This document shows, piece by piece, positions 35,304 through 44,833 of a stretch of 64,000 nt of DNA (position 1 is its first letter; each line of letters opens with the position of its first letter). Made by a program: the position numbers and the translations under genes. The DNA lies in the NCBI RefSeq assembly GCF_000698555.1, contig NZ_JFHE01000011.1, positions 104,192-168,191 on the forward strand, given 5' to 3'. This stretch comes from Caballeronia grimmiae. GTDB lineage: Bacteria; Pseudomonadota; Gammaproteobacteria; Burkholderiales; Burkholderiaceae. Under the pieces are notes generated by a model that worked only from the letters and a program-made list of their open reading frames with translations, was not told where the DNA came from and did no database searches.

Positions 35304-36437
35304 ATGCGTGAGGTTCTCGTTCGGCTCGCGGCGGGCGCGGTCGTCGTAATGGGCGCGGCGTCGCCTGCCAACGCTGCGCAATCCTGCGACTGGCCCGCGT
35401 ATCGACAGTTCGTCGAGCGCGTCGTGCAGGCCGATGGCCGCGTGGTCGACCGCTCCACCGACGCGCAGCAGACCACGTCCGAAGGCCAGTCGTACGGCAT
35501 GTTCTTCGCGCTCGTGGCGAACGACCGCGCGACTTTCGACCGCCTGCTCGGCTGGACGCGCGCCAATCTCGCCGCCGGTCGCTTCGACGCGAACGACATC
35601 CGTTTGCCCGCGTGGCAATGGGGCCGCAAGGCCGATGGCTCGTTCGGCGTGATGGACCCGAACGCGGCCTCCGACGCCGACCTGTGGATCGCCTATGACC
35701 TGCTGCAAGCGGGCCGCTTGTGGAACGAGCCGGCCTACACGCGGCTCGGCCGCGCGCTCGCGGCGCAGGTCGTGAAGCAGGAAGTCGCCGATCTGCCCGG
35801 TCTCGGGCCGATGCTCCTGCCCGGGCCGCAAGGCTTCAGCGCGGACGGCGTGACGCGCCTGAATCCGGGCTATCTGCCCCTGCCGCTGTTGCGCGGCCTC
35901 GCCCACGAGATGCCCGACGGCCCGTGGACGAAGCTCGCGCAAAACGCCGCGCGCCTCGTCAAAATCACGTCGCCGCGCGGCTACGCGCCGGATTGGGCGG
36001 CGTATCGCAATGGCCAGTTCGTCGTCGATCCGAAGAGCGGAGATATCGGCAGCTACGACGCCATCCGCGTCTATTTGTGGGCCGGCCTCGCCGCGAGCAG
36101 CGATCCGCTCGGGCGGCCCTGGCTCGACGCGCTTTCGGGCATGCGTCAGAGCGTGGCGAAGACGGGCTTTCCGCCGGAGAAGGTTTCGTCGACGACCGGC
36201 GCGGCCAGCGGCGAAGGCCCGCTATCGTATTGGGCTGCGCTGGCGCCGTATTTCAGGGCGCTGAACGACGAGCGAAGTCTCGGCCTCGCGCGCGCCCATC
36301 TCGACGCGCTGAACGGCGGACAGGAGCCGGTCTACTACGACCGCGTGCTCGGGCTGTTCGGCGGCGGTTTCATCGACGGGCGATACCGCTTCGACGCCAA
36401 CGGCCGCCTCGTGCCGAACTGGAGAAGCGCATGCTGA
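35304..36437 (+). CDS. bcsZ: Periplasmic endoglucanase BcsZ (GH8)
   Basis: 377-residue family 8 glycoside hydrolase with a signal peptide ending near ANAAQ. The general acid is Glu60 in TSEGQSYGMFFALV, and ASDADLWIAYDLL holds the conserved Asp pair at 124 and 126. It cuts beta-1,4-glucan in the periplasm and is required for normal cellulose output in many species. Its last 7 nt overlap bcsC. Confidence 0.96.
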   Translation: MREVLVRLAAGAVVVMGAASPANAAQSCDWPAYRQFVERVVQADGRVVDRSTDAQQTTSEGQSYGMFFALVANDRATFDRLLGWTRANLAAGRFDANDIRLPAWQWGRKADGSFGVMDPNAASDADLWIAYDLLQAGRLWNEPAYTRLGRALAAQVVKQEVADLPGLGPMLLPGPQGFSADGVTRLNPGYLPLPLLRGLAHEMPDGPWTKLAQNAARLVKITSPRGYAPDWAAYRNGQFVVDPKSGDIGSYDAIRVYLWAGLAASSDPLGRPWLDALSGMRQSVAKTGFPPEKVSSTTGAASGEGPLSYWAALAPYFRALNDERSLGLARAHLDALNGGQEPVYYDRVLGLFGGGFIDGRYRFDANGRLVPNWRSAC

Positions 36438-39400
36438 TCCGCACGAGAAAACGCGCCATCGCGGCGATGCTCTGCGCCGCGCCGGCATGGGCATTCGCGC
36501 AGGCCAACGCCGATCCGCTGAACGTGCTCGTCGATCAGGGCAAGTACTGGCAGGCGCACAAGCGGGGCGATCTCGCCGAGCAGGCGTGGCAGAAGGTGCT
36601 GCGCATCAATCCGAAGCAGCCGGATGCGCTCTTCGGCATGGGCATGGTGCTCGCGGATCGCAAGGACGGCAGCGGCGCGCAGCAATATCTCGCGCAGTTG
36701 CGGCAGGTCGCGCCGAACTATCCGAGCATCGACGAACTCGGCGCGAGGCTCGGCGAATCCAGCCCGCGCGATCAGAGCGTCAACGATGCCCGCCGTCTCG
36801 CGCAAAGCGGACAAAGCGCGTCGGCAGTGCAGGAATACCGGCGCGCGATCGACGGCAAGCCCGCGACGCCCGCGCTTCAGCTCGAGTATTACCAGGCGCT
36901 CGCGGCGACGCCGCAGGGCTGGGACGAGGCGCGCCGCGGGCTGGAACAGCTCGCGCGCCAGAACGCCGACGATCCGCGCTACGCCCTCGCCTATGCTCAG
37001 CATCTGACCTATCGCGATACGACGCGCCGCGACGGCATCGCGCGGCTCGCGAAGCTGGCGGGCGACGGCGCCGTCGGTGCGCAGGCGAAAACGAGCTGGC
37101 GGCAGGCGTTGTTGTGGCTGGGCGCGCGGGCATCGGATGCGCCGCTGTTTCAGGCGTATCTCCAGACCGCGCCCGATGACGCCGCCGTGAAGGCCCGCTT
37201 CGATGCGATGGTGCAGCAGGACAAGGCCGCCCGCGACCGCGCGCAGGCGGACGCCGCCGTCGATGCGCGCGGCCGCGCCGTCGCCGATGGCTTCGCGGCG
37301 CTCGATCGCGGCGATCTCGTCGCGGCGCAGGCGCGCTTTTCGTCGGTGCTCGCGGGCGATCCGAACGATGCCGACGCGCTGGGCGGCCTCGGTGTCGTTG
37401 CGCTGAAGCAGGAGCGCTTCGCGGAGGCGCGCACGTATCTCGAACGGGCATCGCGTGCCGGCAACGCCGCGCGCTGGAAAGACGCGCTCACCAGCGCGAC
37501 CTACTGGACCTATACGAGCGATGGCATCGGCGCGCGCAGCAACGGTGAAATCGCGAAGGCGAAGGCGTTGTTCGAGCGCGCCATCGCCGTGAATCCGTCC
37601 GATGTCACCGCGCAAACCTTGCTCGGCGACATGCTGCTCAACAATGGCGATCCGCGCGGCGCGGAGGCGGCGTTTCGCATGGCGCTGCGCCGTCAGGCCG
37701 ACAATCCCGACGCGATCCGTGGACTCGTCGGCGCACTGGCTGCGCAAGGACGCGGCGACGAAGCCCTCGCATTCGCGAATCGGCTGAACGCGGAGCAGCA
37801 GGCGAAAGCGGGCGGCATCAATACGCTGCGCGGCGAAGCGCAGGCAGCCCAGGCGCGCACCGCCGAAGCGCGCGGCGATCTCGGCGCGGCCCGCAGCCTC
37901 TTCGAAGACGCGCTGCTCAACCTGCCCGACGATCCGTGGCTGCGCCTCGACCTGGCGCGCATCTATGTGCGGCAGGGCGCGGTCGGCAATGCGCGCAGCA
38001 TGATGGACGGCCTCGTCGCGGCGCACCCCGAGATGACCGATGCGCTGTACGCCAGCGCCCTGCTCGCCGCCGAAACGCAGGACTGGTCGACGGGGCTCGC
38101 GCAACTGGAACGCGTCCCCGCCGCGCAGCGCACGCCGGCGATGACGGCGTTGCAGCATCGGCTGTGGGTGCATCAGCAGGCCGAACTCGCGACGCGCGTC
38201 GCCAATGCGGGCCAGCGCGCCCAGTCGATCGCCATCTTGCAGCGCGCGGAGCCGCTCGCCGCGGGCAGCGCGGAACTGACGGGCGCGCTCGCGTCGGCGT
38301 ATCTGAAGGCGGGCGATGCATCGCGTGGACTCGCGCTCATGCGCGGGGCGATTGCCAGTGCGCCGAACGATGCGGGCCTGCTGCTGCAATACGCGGGCAT
38401 CCTTTCATCGACGCAGCAAAGCGCCGAGCTTGGCTCCGTGATGCGGCGTCTCCAGTCGATGCCGCTGACCACGCAGCAGCGCGCCGATTTCAACGACCTG
38501 AACGTGGGCATCGTGATCGCGCAGGCGGACGCGGTGCGCACGCGCGGCGATCTGGCGGGCGCTTACGACGTGATCGCGCCGTGGCTCGCCGCGATGCCCG
38601 ACAACGCGGACCTGCAGGCGGCGCTGGGCCGCATGTACACCTCCGCCGGCGATGACCGCAACGCGCTCGCGTGCTATCGCGCGGCGCTCGCCCGCCGTCC
38701 GGACGATATCGGTTTGCAGAGCGCGGCGATATCGGCGGCATCCGGCGTGCGAGATTTCCGGCTGGCGGAATCGATCGCGAAGCAGGCCATCGCCGCCGCG
38801 CCGAACGATCCGGCGCTGCTCGCCGCGATCGGGCGGATGTATCGAGCAGAAGGCAAGCTGGATCTCGCCGCACAGTTCTTGCAGCGGTCGCTGGTTGCGG
38901 CCAGTCCGTCCGTCGCTGGCGGCGCGGAAAAGCGCGGCAACGTTCCGCGCGACTGGCAGACCGCGATGAACCGCATCGGCTCGACGCCGCTTCCCGGGAC
39001 CAATCCGTTCGAGGGGAAGACGGCGGTCGGAACGGCGGGCTCGGGAAATGCGCAAGCCGATTTCGGTCCGTCCAACTCGTTCAACTCGTCCTATTCGACA
39101 CCCGTGCCGACTTATTTGCCGCCGCCTGCGCAGCCTGCGCCCTATTCCGTGCCTTACGTGGCGCCTCAACCCTATGGCGCGCCGCGCCCAGCGGCAAGCG
39201 GCGGATATGGCCCGGATGCCTATGGCTCCGCGCAGTCGGGCGGGCCGCGCCCGGCGGCGAACAGCGGCTATGCTCCGGACAACGCGGGCTACGCGCAGCC
39301 GGCCGCGCCGCTGCAACCGTATCCCGGGCAAGAGCCGGGCGCTTATCCGGCGCAGGCATACCCGCAGCCGGATGCCTATCCGCCGCCGTATCCGCAGCAG

Positions 39401-40999
39401 CAGGCGGCCTACGGCGCGGCGGACCCGTACGCGACGTCGCCATGGCCGATGTCGCCTGCGGCGCGTCAGGCGCAAACGGGCGGATATGCTGCCGCCGCTG
39501 CACCGGCTTCGAAGCGGGCGGCATCGGGCAAGACGGCGGCGGCATCGGCTTATCCCGCGCAGGCGCCATATGGACAGCAGCCATACGCGCCGCCTCAATA
39601 CGCGCCGCCTCAATATGCGCAGCAACAGCCGTATGCGCAGCCTTACGCTCAACAGCCCTATCCGCAGCAGTACGCGCAGCAGCCCTACATTCCGCAGCCG
39701 CCTGCGGGCTACGCGCAGCCGTACTATCCGGCGCAATCGCAGCGCGCCACGTCCGCCGCAGCGGTGAGCGCGGGCGGCGCGGCGAGCATCGCCAGTTCGC
39801 AGACGGCTGGCGTCGCCGAAGAACTGGCCGCGATCAACCGCGAGCAGGCAAGCACGATCTCGGGCGGCATCGTCTTCCGCAATCGCGATGGCGAAAACGG
39901 CCTGTCGAATCTGACCGATATCGAAGCGCCCCTGGAAGGCCGCATCAAGGCGGGCAACGGGCACGTGATCGTGCGGGCGACGCCCGTCACGCTCGATGCC
40001 GGCACCGCCGAGAACACGCAGCAGACGCTCGCGCGCTTCGGCTCGGGACAAGGCGCGACGACGACGCCGGTCGCCAATCGATACGGCTCGCAGACGGCGA
40101 CGGGCGTCGGCCTGTCGGTCGGCTACGAGAACCGCCATTTCAAGGGCGATATCGGCACGACGCCGCTCGGCTTCCGCGAGACGAACATCGTCGGCGGGGT
40201 GCAGTATCAGAACGCGATCAGCGACAAGGTTTCGTATTCGCTCGCCGTCGCCCGCCGCGCCGTCACCGACAGCCTGCTCTCCTACGCCGGCGCACGCGAT
40301 GCCGGCCAAGGCCTCGAATGGGGCGGCGTGACATCGAGCGGCGCGCGCGCGGACCTCGGCTGGGACGACGGCACGAGCGGCGTCTATGTCAATGCGGCGT
40401 TCCAGTATCTGGATGGCCGGAACGTCGCGTCGAACACGGCGGAGAAAGGCGGCGGCGGCATCTACACGCGGCTGTTGAAGGACGCGGACCAGACGCTGAC
40501 CGTCGGCGCGAACACGACGCTCATGCACTACGACAAGAACCTGTCGTATTTCACGTACGGTCAGGGCGGCTATTTCAGCCCGCAGCAGTACGTGATCCTC
40601 AACTTCCCTGTCGAATACATGGGACGCACGGGCCTTTTCACCTACGATGTAAAGGGATCGGTCGGCGTGCAGCATTACCGGCAGGATGCGTCGAGCTACT
40701 TCCCGACCGATAGCCAGCGGCAGCAGAACGCGGCGGGTTCGTCGACGGTGCCGGATGCCGGCGCGGTGTATCCCGGCCAGAGCAAGACGGGCGTATCGTA
40801 CTCGTTGAGCGCGACCGGCGAGTATCAGCTTGCGCCGCAACTGGCGTTCGGCGCGACGGCTTCGTTCGGAAACGCGTATCAGTATCGGGAATGGCTGGCG
40901 GCGGTGTACGTGCGATACAGCTTCAACCGGCAAGGCAATGTGCAGCCGCTATTTCCGCCGCAGGCGTTCAGTTCGCCGTATCTGTCGCTGGCAAACTGA
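36431..40999 (+). CDS. bcsC: Cellulose export outer-membrane protein BcsC
   Basis: 1,522-residue outer-membrane exporter. A signal peptide (AAMLCAAPAWAFAQ) leads into about 850 residues of TPR repeats, then a Pro/Gln/Tyr/Ala-rich linker of about 220 residues, then a C-terminal BCSC_C beta-barrel from about 1,110 (EELAAINREQASTISGGIVF, GGVQYQNAISDKVSYSLAVA) ending in AVYVRYSFNRQG. GGAGAAG precedes the ATG at 36431. It is longer than enterobacterial BcsC (about 1,150) because of extra TPRs and the linker. Confidence 0.95.
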   Translation: MLIRTRKRAIAAMLCAAPAWAFAQANADPLNVLVDQGKYWQAHKRGDLAEQAWQKVLRINPKQPDALFGMGMVLADRKDGSGAQQYLAQLRQVAPNYPSIDELGARLGESSPRDQSVNDARRLAQSGQSASAVQEYRRAIDGKPATPALQLEYYQALAATPQGWDEARRGLEQLARQNADDPRYALAYAQHLTYRDTTRRDGIARLAKLAGDGAVGAQAKTSWRQALLWLGARASDAPLFQAYLQTAPDDAAVKARFDAMVQQDKAARDRAQADAAVDARGRAVADGFAALDRGDLVAAQARFSSVLAGDPNDADALGGLGVVALKQERFAEARTYLERASRAGNAARWKDALTSATYWTYTSDGIGARSNGEIAKAKALFERAIAVNPSDVTAQTLLGDMLLNNGDPRGAEAAFRMALRRQADNPDAIRGLVGALAAQGRGDEALAFANRLNAEQQAKAGGINTLRGEAQAAQARTAEARGDLGAARSLFEDALLNLPDDPWLRLDLARIYVRQGAVGNARSMMDGLVAAHPEMTDALYASALLAAETQDWSTGLAQLERVPAAQRTPAMTALQHRLWVHQQAELATRVANAGQRAQSIAILQRAEPLAAGSAELTGALASAYLKAGDASRGLALMRGAIASAPNDAGLLLQYAGILSSTQQSAELGSVMRRLQSMPLTTQQRADFNDLNVGIVIAQADAVRTRGDLAGAYDVIAPWLAAMPDNADLQAALGRMYTSAGDDRNALACYRAALARRPDDIGLQSAAISAASGVRDFRLAESIAKQAIAAAPNDPALLAAIGRMYRAEGKLDLAAQFLQRSLVAASPSVAGGAEKRGNVPRDWQTAMNRIGSTPLPGTNPFEGKTAVGTAGSGNAQADFGPSNSFNSSYSTPVPTYLPPPAQPAPYSVPYVAPQPYGAPRPAASGGYGPDAYGSAQSGGPRPAANSGYAPDNAGYAQPAAPLQPYPGQEPGAYPAQAYPQPDAYPPPYPQQQAAYGAADPYATSPWPMSPAARQAQTGGYAAAAAPASKRAASGKTAAASAYPAQAPYGQQPYAPPQYAPPQYAQQQPYAQPYAQQPYPQQYAQQPYIPQPPAGYAQPYYPAQSQRATSAAAVSAGGAASIASSQTAGVAEELAAINREQASTISGGIVFRNRDGENGLSNLTDIEAPLEGRIKAGNGHVIVRATPVTLDAGTAENTQQTLARFGSGQGATTTPVANRYGSQTATGVGLSVGYENRHFKGDIGTTPLGFRETNIVGGVQYQNAISDKVSYSLAVARRAVTDSLLSYAGARDAGQGLEWGGVTSSGARADLGWDDGTSGVYVNAAFQYLDGRNVASNTAEKGGGGIYTRLLKDADQTLTVGANTTLMHYDKNLSYFTYGQGGYFSPQQYVILNFPVEYMGRTGLFTYDVKGSVGVQHYRQDASSYFPTDSQRQQNAAGSSTVPDAGAVYPGQSKTGVSYSLSATGEYQLAPQLAFGATASFGNAYQYREWLAAVYVRYSFNRQGNVQPLFPPQAFSSPYLSLAN
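39090..39750 (+). repeat. Pro/Gln/Tyr/Ala-rich low-complexity segment inside bcsC
   Basis: Roughly residues 887-1106 of BcsC are dominated by P, Q, Y, A and G in short variable units such as YAPPQYAPPQYAQQQPYAQP, YAQQPYPQQYAQQPY and QAYPQPDAYPPPYPQQ. Two near-identical 15-bp DNA units (CGCCGCCTCAATACG type) sit at about 39593-39622. It joins the TPR solenoid to the beta-barrel and should be disordered in the periplasm. Confidence 0.8.
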
Positions 41000-41043
41000 G
41001 CGGGCGTTGTTTCTGGCGATGCGCGGGCGGTCGTTTGTCTTGC

Positions 41044-41065
41044 GGCGTTTCCTCGCTGAAACGCC
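41044..41065 (+). terminator. Possible terminator hairpin after bcsC
   Basis: GGCGTTTC-CTCGCT-GAAACGCC, a perfect 8-bp stem 45 nt after the bcsC stop. No T-tract follows, so it may be a 3'-end stabiliser instead of an intrinsic terminator. Confidence 0.4.
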
Positions 41066-41160
41066 TGATGCCGGCTATGGCGCTTTCGCGGGAACGCGCG
41101 TAGCTTGCGGGCTTAGGGGACGTGCAGGCGCATGTTCCAGCACATCCGAGGACACGTCAA

Positions 41161-41808
41161 ATGACCTCGACTTTCACCGACAGACGCCACGCAGGCCGCG
41201 AACTCGCCACGCTTCTTTCGACGTATGCGGCCCGCGACGACGTCATCGTGCTCGGCCTGCCGCGCGGCGGCGTGCCGGTGGCGTTCGAAGTGGCGAGCGC
41301 GCTCGATGCCATGCTCGATGTCCTCGTCGTGCGCAAGCTGGGCGTACCGTGGCAGCCGGAACTCGCGATGGGCGCGATCGCTTCCGGCGACGCGTTCTAT
41401 CTCGATGAGCGCATCGTCGAATATGCGGGCGTGTCCGCTTCCGCACTCGAGGACGTCATTGCCAGCGAGCGCGCGGAACTCGGACGGCGCGAGCGGCTTT
41501 ATCGCGGATCGCGGCCGCCGCTGATTCTGTCGGGCAAGATTGCGATCATCGTCGATGACGGCATGGCGACCGGCGCAACCATGAAGGCCGCCGCCATGTC
41601 GTTGCGCAACGGCGACGCGCCGCCTGCTTTGATCGTTGCGGCGGTGCCGGTCGCCCCGCTGGATTCGGAGGCGCGCGTTGCACATGTCGTCGATGAGTTC
41701 GTGTGCGTGCTGAGGCCGCAGCAGTACCTGGGGGTCGGGCAGTTCTATTTCGACTTCGATCAGACTAGCGATGAGGAAGTCCGCACGTTGCTGGGTTTGC
41801 GGGGTTAG
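41161..41808 (+). CDS. Phosphoribosyltransferase family protein
   Basis: 215-residue type I PRTase fold. The PRPP-binding loop is IAIIVDDGMATGATMKAA (hallmark DDGMATGAT), with GLPRGGVPVAFEVA forming the pyrophosphate loop near residue 36. The nucleobase partner is unknown; proteins of this kind are often annotated as ComF-like or simply phosphoribosyltransferase and in several genomes sit beside stress or dienelactone-hydrolase genes. The ATG at 41161 has GAGGAC upstream; the frame is open to 41122. Confidence 0.88.
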   Translation: MTSTFTDRRHAGRELATLLSTYAARDDVIVLGLPRGGVPVAFEVASALDAMLDVLVVRKLGVPWQPELAMGAIASGDAFYLDERIVEYAGVSASALEDVIASERAELGRRERLYRGSRPPLILSGKIAIIVDDGMATGATMKAAAMSLRNGDAPPALIVAAVPVAPLDSEARVAHVVDEFVCVLRPQQYLGVGQFYFDFDQTSDEEVRTLLGLRG

Positions 41809-41980
41809 TGCTTACGGGGGGTGTCGCGTTGCGCCGCCGCATGGTTCCACGCCGTTTCATCATCCGCCATCAGAAGCAGTCCGAGGCGGGCGCCGGTTCC
41901 TGAAGATTGACAAGCATTCCTGATTACTTGGCGGAGGCACAACAGCGCCGCGTAAGCCCGCCCATTGCCCGCCCTGCACG

Positions 41981-44695
41981 CTACCGCGTCCAGGGAGCGT
42001 CGCCTTCCGCTTCCTCCCGCCCATACTTCTTCCGCGCCTCCCCAAGCACCGACCGCGCGACCACGCCATCATCGACCAGCGCCTTCAGCGCCGCCAGCAC
42101 GATCGACACGCGGTCCACTTCGAAAAACGCGCGCAACGATTGCCGCGTATCGCTGCGGCCGAAGCCATCGGTGCCGAGCGTCACATAACGGCGCGGCACG
42201 TAAGCGCGGATCAACTCGGGCACCGCGCGCACATAATCCGTCGCGGCGATCACCGGTCCGCGCGACGTTTCCAGCGCACGCTCGACGTAAGGCTTGTTTT
42301 CCGCATCCGACAGACGCGCAAGCCGCTCGCACGCCGCGCCATCGCGATGCAACTCCGTGTAGCTCGTCACGCTCCACACGGAGGCGTCGATGTTCCAGTC
42401 CGCCTGCAGCATTGCGCTGGCGGCGATAGCCTCGTTCAGGATCGCGCCGGAGCCGAGCAATTGCACTTGCGCGTCGTTCGCCGAAGCAGCGTCGCCAATC
42501 CGATAAATGCCACGCAGAATGCCTTCGCGCGTGGCGGCATCCAGCGTCTTGCCGGGCGCGGACGGCTGCGCGTAATTCTCGTTGCCCACGGTGATGTAAT
42601 AAAACACGTCCTGCTGCCGCTGCATCATCTCCTGCATACCTTCGTCGACGATGACTGCGACCTCGTACGCGAACGCGGGATCGTAAGCGCGGCAGTTGGG
42701 TATCGTCGATGCCGACAGGTGGCTCGTGCCGTCCTGATGCTGCAAGCCCTCGCCGCCGAGCGTCGTGCGTCCCGCCGTCGCGCCGATGAGAAAGCCGCGC
42801 GAACGCTGATCCGCCGCCGCGAAAATCAGGTCGCCGATGCGCTGGAAGCCGAACATCGAGTAGTAGATGTAGAACGGCAGCATCGGCAAATCGTGAACGC
42901 TGTAGGACGTCGCCGCTGCGATCCACGATGAAATCGCGCCCGCTTCCGAGATGCCCTCCTCCAGAATCTGGCCGCGCGTGTCCTCGCGATAGTAGAGCAT
43001 CGAGCCCATGTCCTCCGGCTCGTACAACTGGCCGAGCGGCGAATAGATGCCGACCTGCCGGAAAAGGTTAGCCATGCCAAACGTACGCGCCTCGTCCGCC
43101 ACGACCGGCACGACGCGCGATCCGAGCGTCGCATCTTTCATCAGGCTGCCGAGCATGCGGACGAAAGCCATCGTCGTCGACATCTCCTTGCCGGCGGCAT
43201 CCATCGCGAACTGAGCCCACGTATCGAGCGCGGGCGGCACGATTGGTTGCGAGGCCCGTGCACGGCGGCGCGGCAGATAGCCGCCCAGCGCCGCACGCCG
43301 CTCGTGGAGATAGCGCATTTCGGGAGCATCGTCGGCAGGCTTGTAGAACTTAAGTTGTTCCACATCGCTATCCGACAGCGGCAGACGGAAGCGGTCGCGG
43401 AACGCCTTGAGGTCATCGAGATCGAGCTTCTTTTGCTGATGCGTCGTCATGCGGCCCTGCCCGACCGCGCCCATGCCGAAGCCCTTCATCGTCTTGGCGA
43501 GGATCACCGTCGGCTGGCCCCGATGCGCCAGCGCCCTCGCGTATGCCGCGTGCAGCTTGCGCACGTCGTGACCGCCGCGCCGCAAACGGTCGATGTCCTC
43601 ATCCGACACATGCGCGACGAGCGCCGCCAGTTCCGGATTCTGGCCGAAGAAGCGCTCGCGGTTGTAGCGGCCATCGTTCGCGGAAAAGGTCTGGAACTGG
43701 CCGTCGACCGTGTGCGCGAACGCGCGCAGCAATGCGCCGGTGCGGTCGCGCGCAAAGAGCGCGTCCCAGTCCGATCCCCACAGCACCTTGATGACGTTCC
43801 AGCCCGCGCCGGTGAACTGCGCTTCGAGCTCATCGACGATACGGCCATTGCTGCGCACCGGGCCATCGAGCCGCTGCAAGTTGCAGTTGATCACGAACAC
43901 GAGATTATCGAGCTGCTCCCGCGACGCCAGAGACAGCGCGCCAATCGATTCCGGCTCGTCCATCTCGCCGTCGCCGAAGAAGCCCCACACCTTGCGTCCT
44001 TCCGTCTGCTTCAAGCCGCGATTCTGCAGATAGCGCATGAAGCGCGCTTGATAAATGGAGTTGATCGGACCGATGCCCATCGAGCCGGTCGGGAACTGCC
44101 AGAAGTCCGGCATCAGCCACGGATGCGGATACGAGCACAATCCCGGTCCCGCGATCTCGCGGCGATAGTGGCGCAGATGGTCTTCGTCGAGAAAACCTTC
44201 GAGGAACGCGCGGGCATAGACGCCCGGCGACGAGTGCGGCTGGAAATAGACGAGATCGCCGCCGCGTTCATCGCCGGCGGCGCGGAAGAAATGATTGAAG
44301 CCGACTTCGAAGAGATCGGCCGCCGATGCGTAGCTCGCGATATGGCCGCCAAGCTCGCCATACGCTCGGTTGGCGCGCACGACCATCGCCAGTGCGTTCC
44401 AGCGCAGGACAGCCGCGAGTTTCTCTTCGATATCGAGATTGCCGGGATACGGCGGCTGCTCGCTGACGCCGATGGTGTTCGTGTAGGGAGTCGCACGCGC
44501 CCGCGCCGATTCGACGCCGACCGACAGCGCATGCTCCGCGAGCCTGTCGAAGAGATATTGCGCGCGCTCTTTGCCGACGTGCGCGACGACCGCATCGAGC
44601 GCCTCCAGCCATTCGGCGGTTTCGGCGGGGTCCGTGTCTTCACGGCCTCGCGCAAGGGAAAGAAGCTGGCTGGTTCCGCTCGACAAGTCCGTCAT
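41981..44695 (-). CDS. AceE-like homodimeric 2-oxoacid dehydrogenase E1 (possibly MdeB)
   Basis: 904-residue thiamine diphosphate enzyme of the homodimeric pyruvate dehydrogenase E1 type. The ThDP motif is GDGEMDEPES...INCNLQ (about residues 240-275), preceded by TGSMGIGPINSIYQARFMRY, and the later LGGEGLQHQDGTSH block is conserved. There is no E2 (aceF) or E3 (lpd) gene beside it, and an Lrp regulator is divergent. That matches the mdeB-mdeR pair of methionine/2-oxobutyrate catabolism as much as housekeeping aceE, so I leave the symbol blank. Confidence 0.9.
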   Translation of the reverse strand: MTDLSSGTSQLLSLARGREDTDPAETAEWLEALDAVVAHVGKERAQYLFDRLAEHALSVGVESARARATPYTNTIGVSEQPPYPGNLDIEEKLAAVLRWNALAMVVRANRAYGELGGHIASYASAADLFEVGFNHFFRAAGDERGGDLVYFQPHSSPGVYARAFLEGFLDEDHLRHYRREIAGPGLCSYPHPWLMPDFWQFPTGSMGIGPINSIYQARFMRYLQNRGLKQTEGRKVWGFFGDGEMDEPESIGALSLASREQLDNLVFVINCNLQRLDGPVRSNGRIVDELEAQFTGAGWNVIKVLWGSDWDALFARDRTGALLRAFAHTVDGQFQTFSANDGRYNRERFFGQNPELAALVAHVSDEDIDRLRRGGHDVRKLHAAYARALAHRGQPTVILAKTMKGFGMGAVGQGRMTTHQQKKLDLDDLKAFRDRFRLPLSDSDVEQLKFYKPADDAPEMRYLHERRAALGGYLPRRRARASQPIVPPALDTWAQFAMDAAGKEMSTTMAFVRMLGSLMKDATLGSRVVPVVADEARTFGMANLFRQVGIYSPLGQLYEPEDMGSMLYYREDTRGQILEEGISEAGAISSWIAAATSYSVHDLPMLPFYIYYSMFGFQRIGDLIFAAADQRSRGFLIGATAGRTTLGGEGLQHQDGTSHLSASTIPNCRAYDPAFAYEVAVIVDEGMQEMMQRQQDVFYYITVGNENYAQPSAPGKTLDAATREGILRGIYRIGDAASANDAQVQLLGSGAILNEAIAASAMLQADWNIDASVWSVTSYTELHRDGAACERLARLSDAENKPYVERALETSRGPVIAATDYVRAVPELIRAYVPRRYVTLGTDGFGRSDTRQSLRAFFEVDRVSIVLAALKALVDDGVVARSVLGEARKKYGREEAEGDAPWTR

Positions 44696-44719
44696 GGCGC
44701 GACTCCGGGTAAGGGCTGA

Positions 44720-44733
44720 ATGCTTTCAAGCAT
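44720..44733. promoter_or_regulatory. Palindrome in the E1-Lrp divergent region
   Basis: ATGCTT-TC-AAGCAT, a perfect 14-bp palindrome 25 bp upstream of the E1 gene start, in the 138-bp region between it and the Lrp gene. It is a candidate operator for the Lrp protein. Confidence 0.4.
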
Positions 44734-44833
44734 ATCCAGTTCCCGCCAGAATTTGCGTCTCATTTGGCTGCGGCGCCGCTTTGAGATAGTGTGTTCATTC
44801 TTCGAAATCGCAAAAAACCGGAATCATCACACT

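Noticed and set aside
32933..35629. 898-residue minus-strand open frame opposite bcsB
   Set aside because: Composition is that of a GC-rich shadow (Arg, Ala, His), with no ribosome-binding site or family; bcsB on the other strand is certain.
39590..39750. CRISPR-like or tandem repeat array
   Set aside because: The short repeats are in frame and encode the P/Q/Y-rich linker of BcsC; there are no spacers of constant length.
38405..40933. 842-residue minus-strand open frame opposite bcsC
   Set aside because: Its arginine-rich repeats mirror the Pro/Gln/Tyr linker of BcsC; no independent support.
41809..41980. Short gene or terminator between the phosphoribosyltransferase and E1 genes
   Set aside because: No frame with a ribosome-binding site and no convincing stem with a T-tract in these 172 bp.
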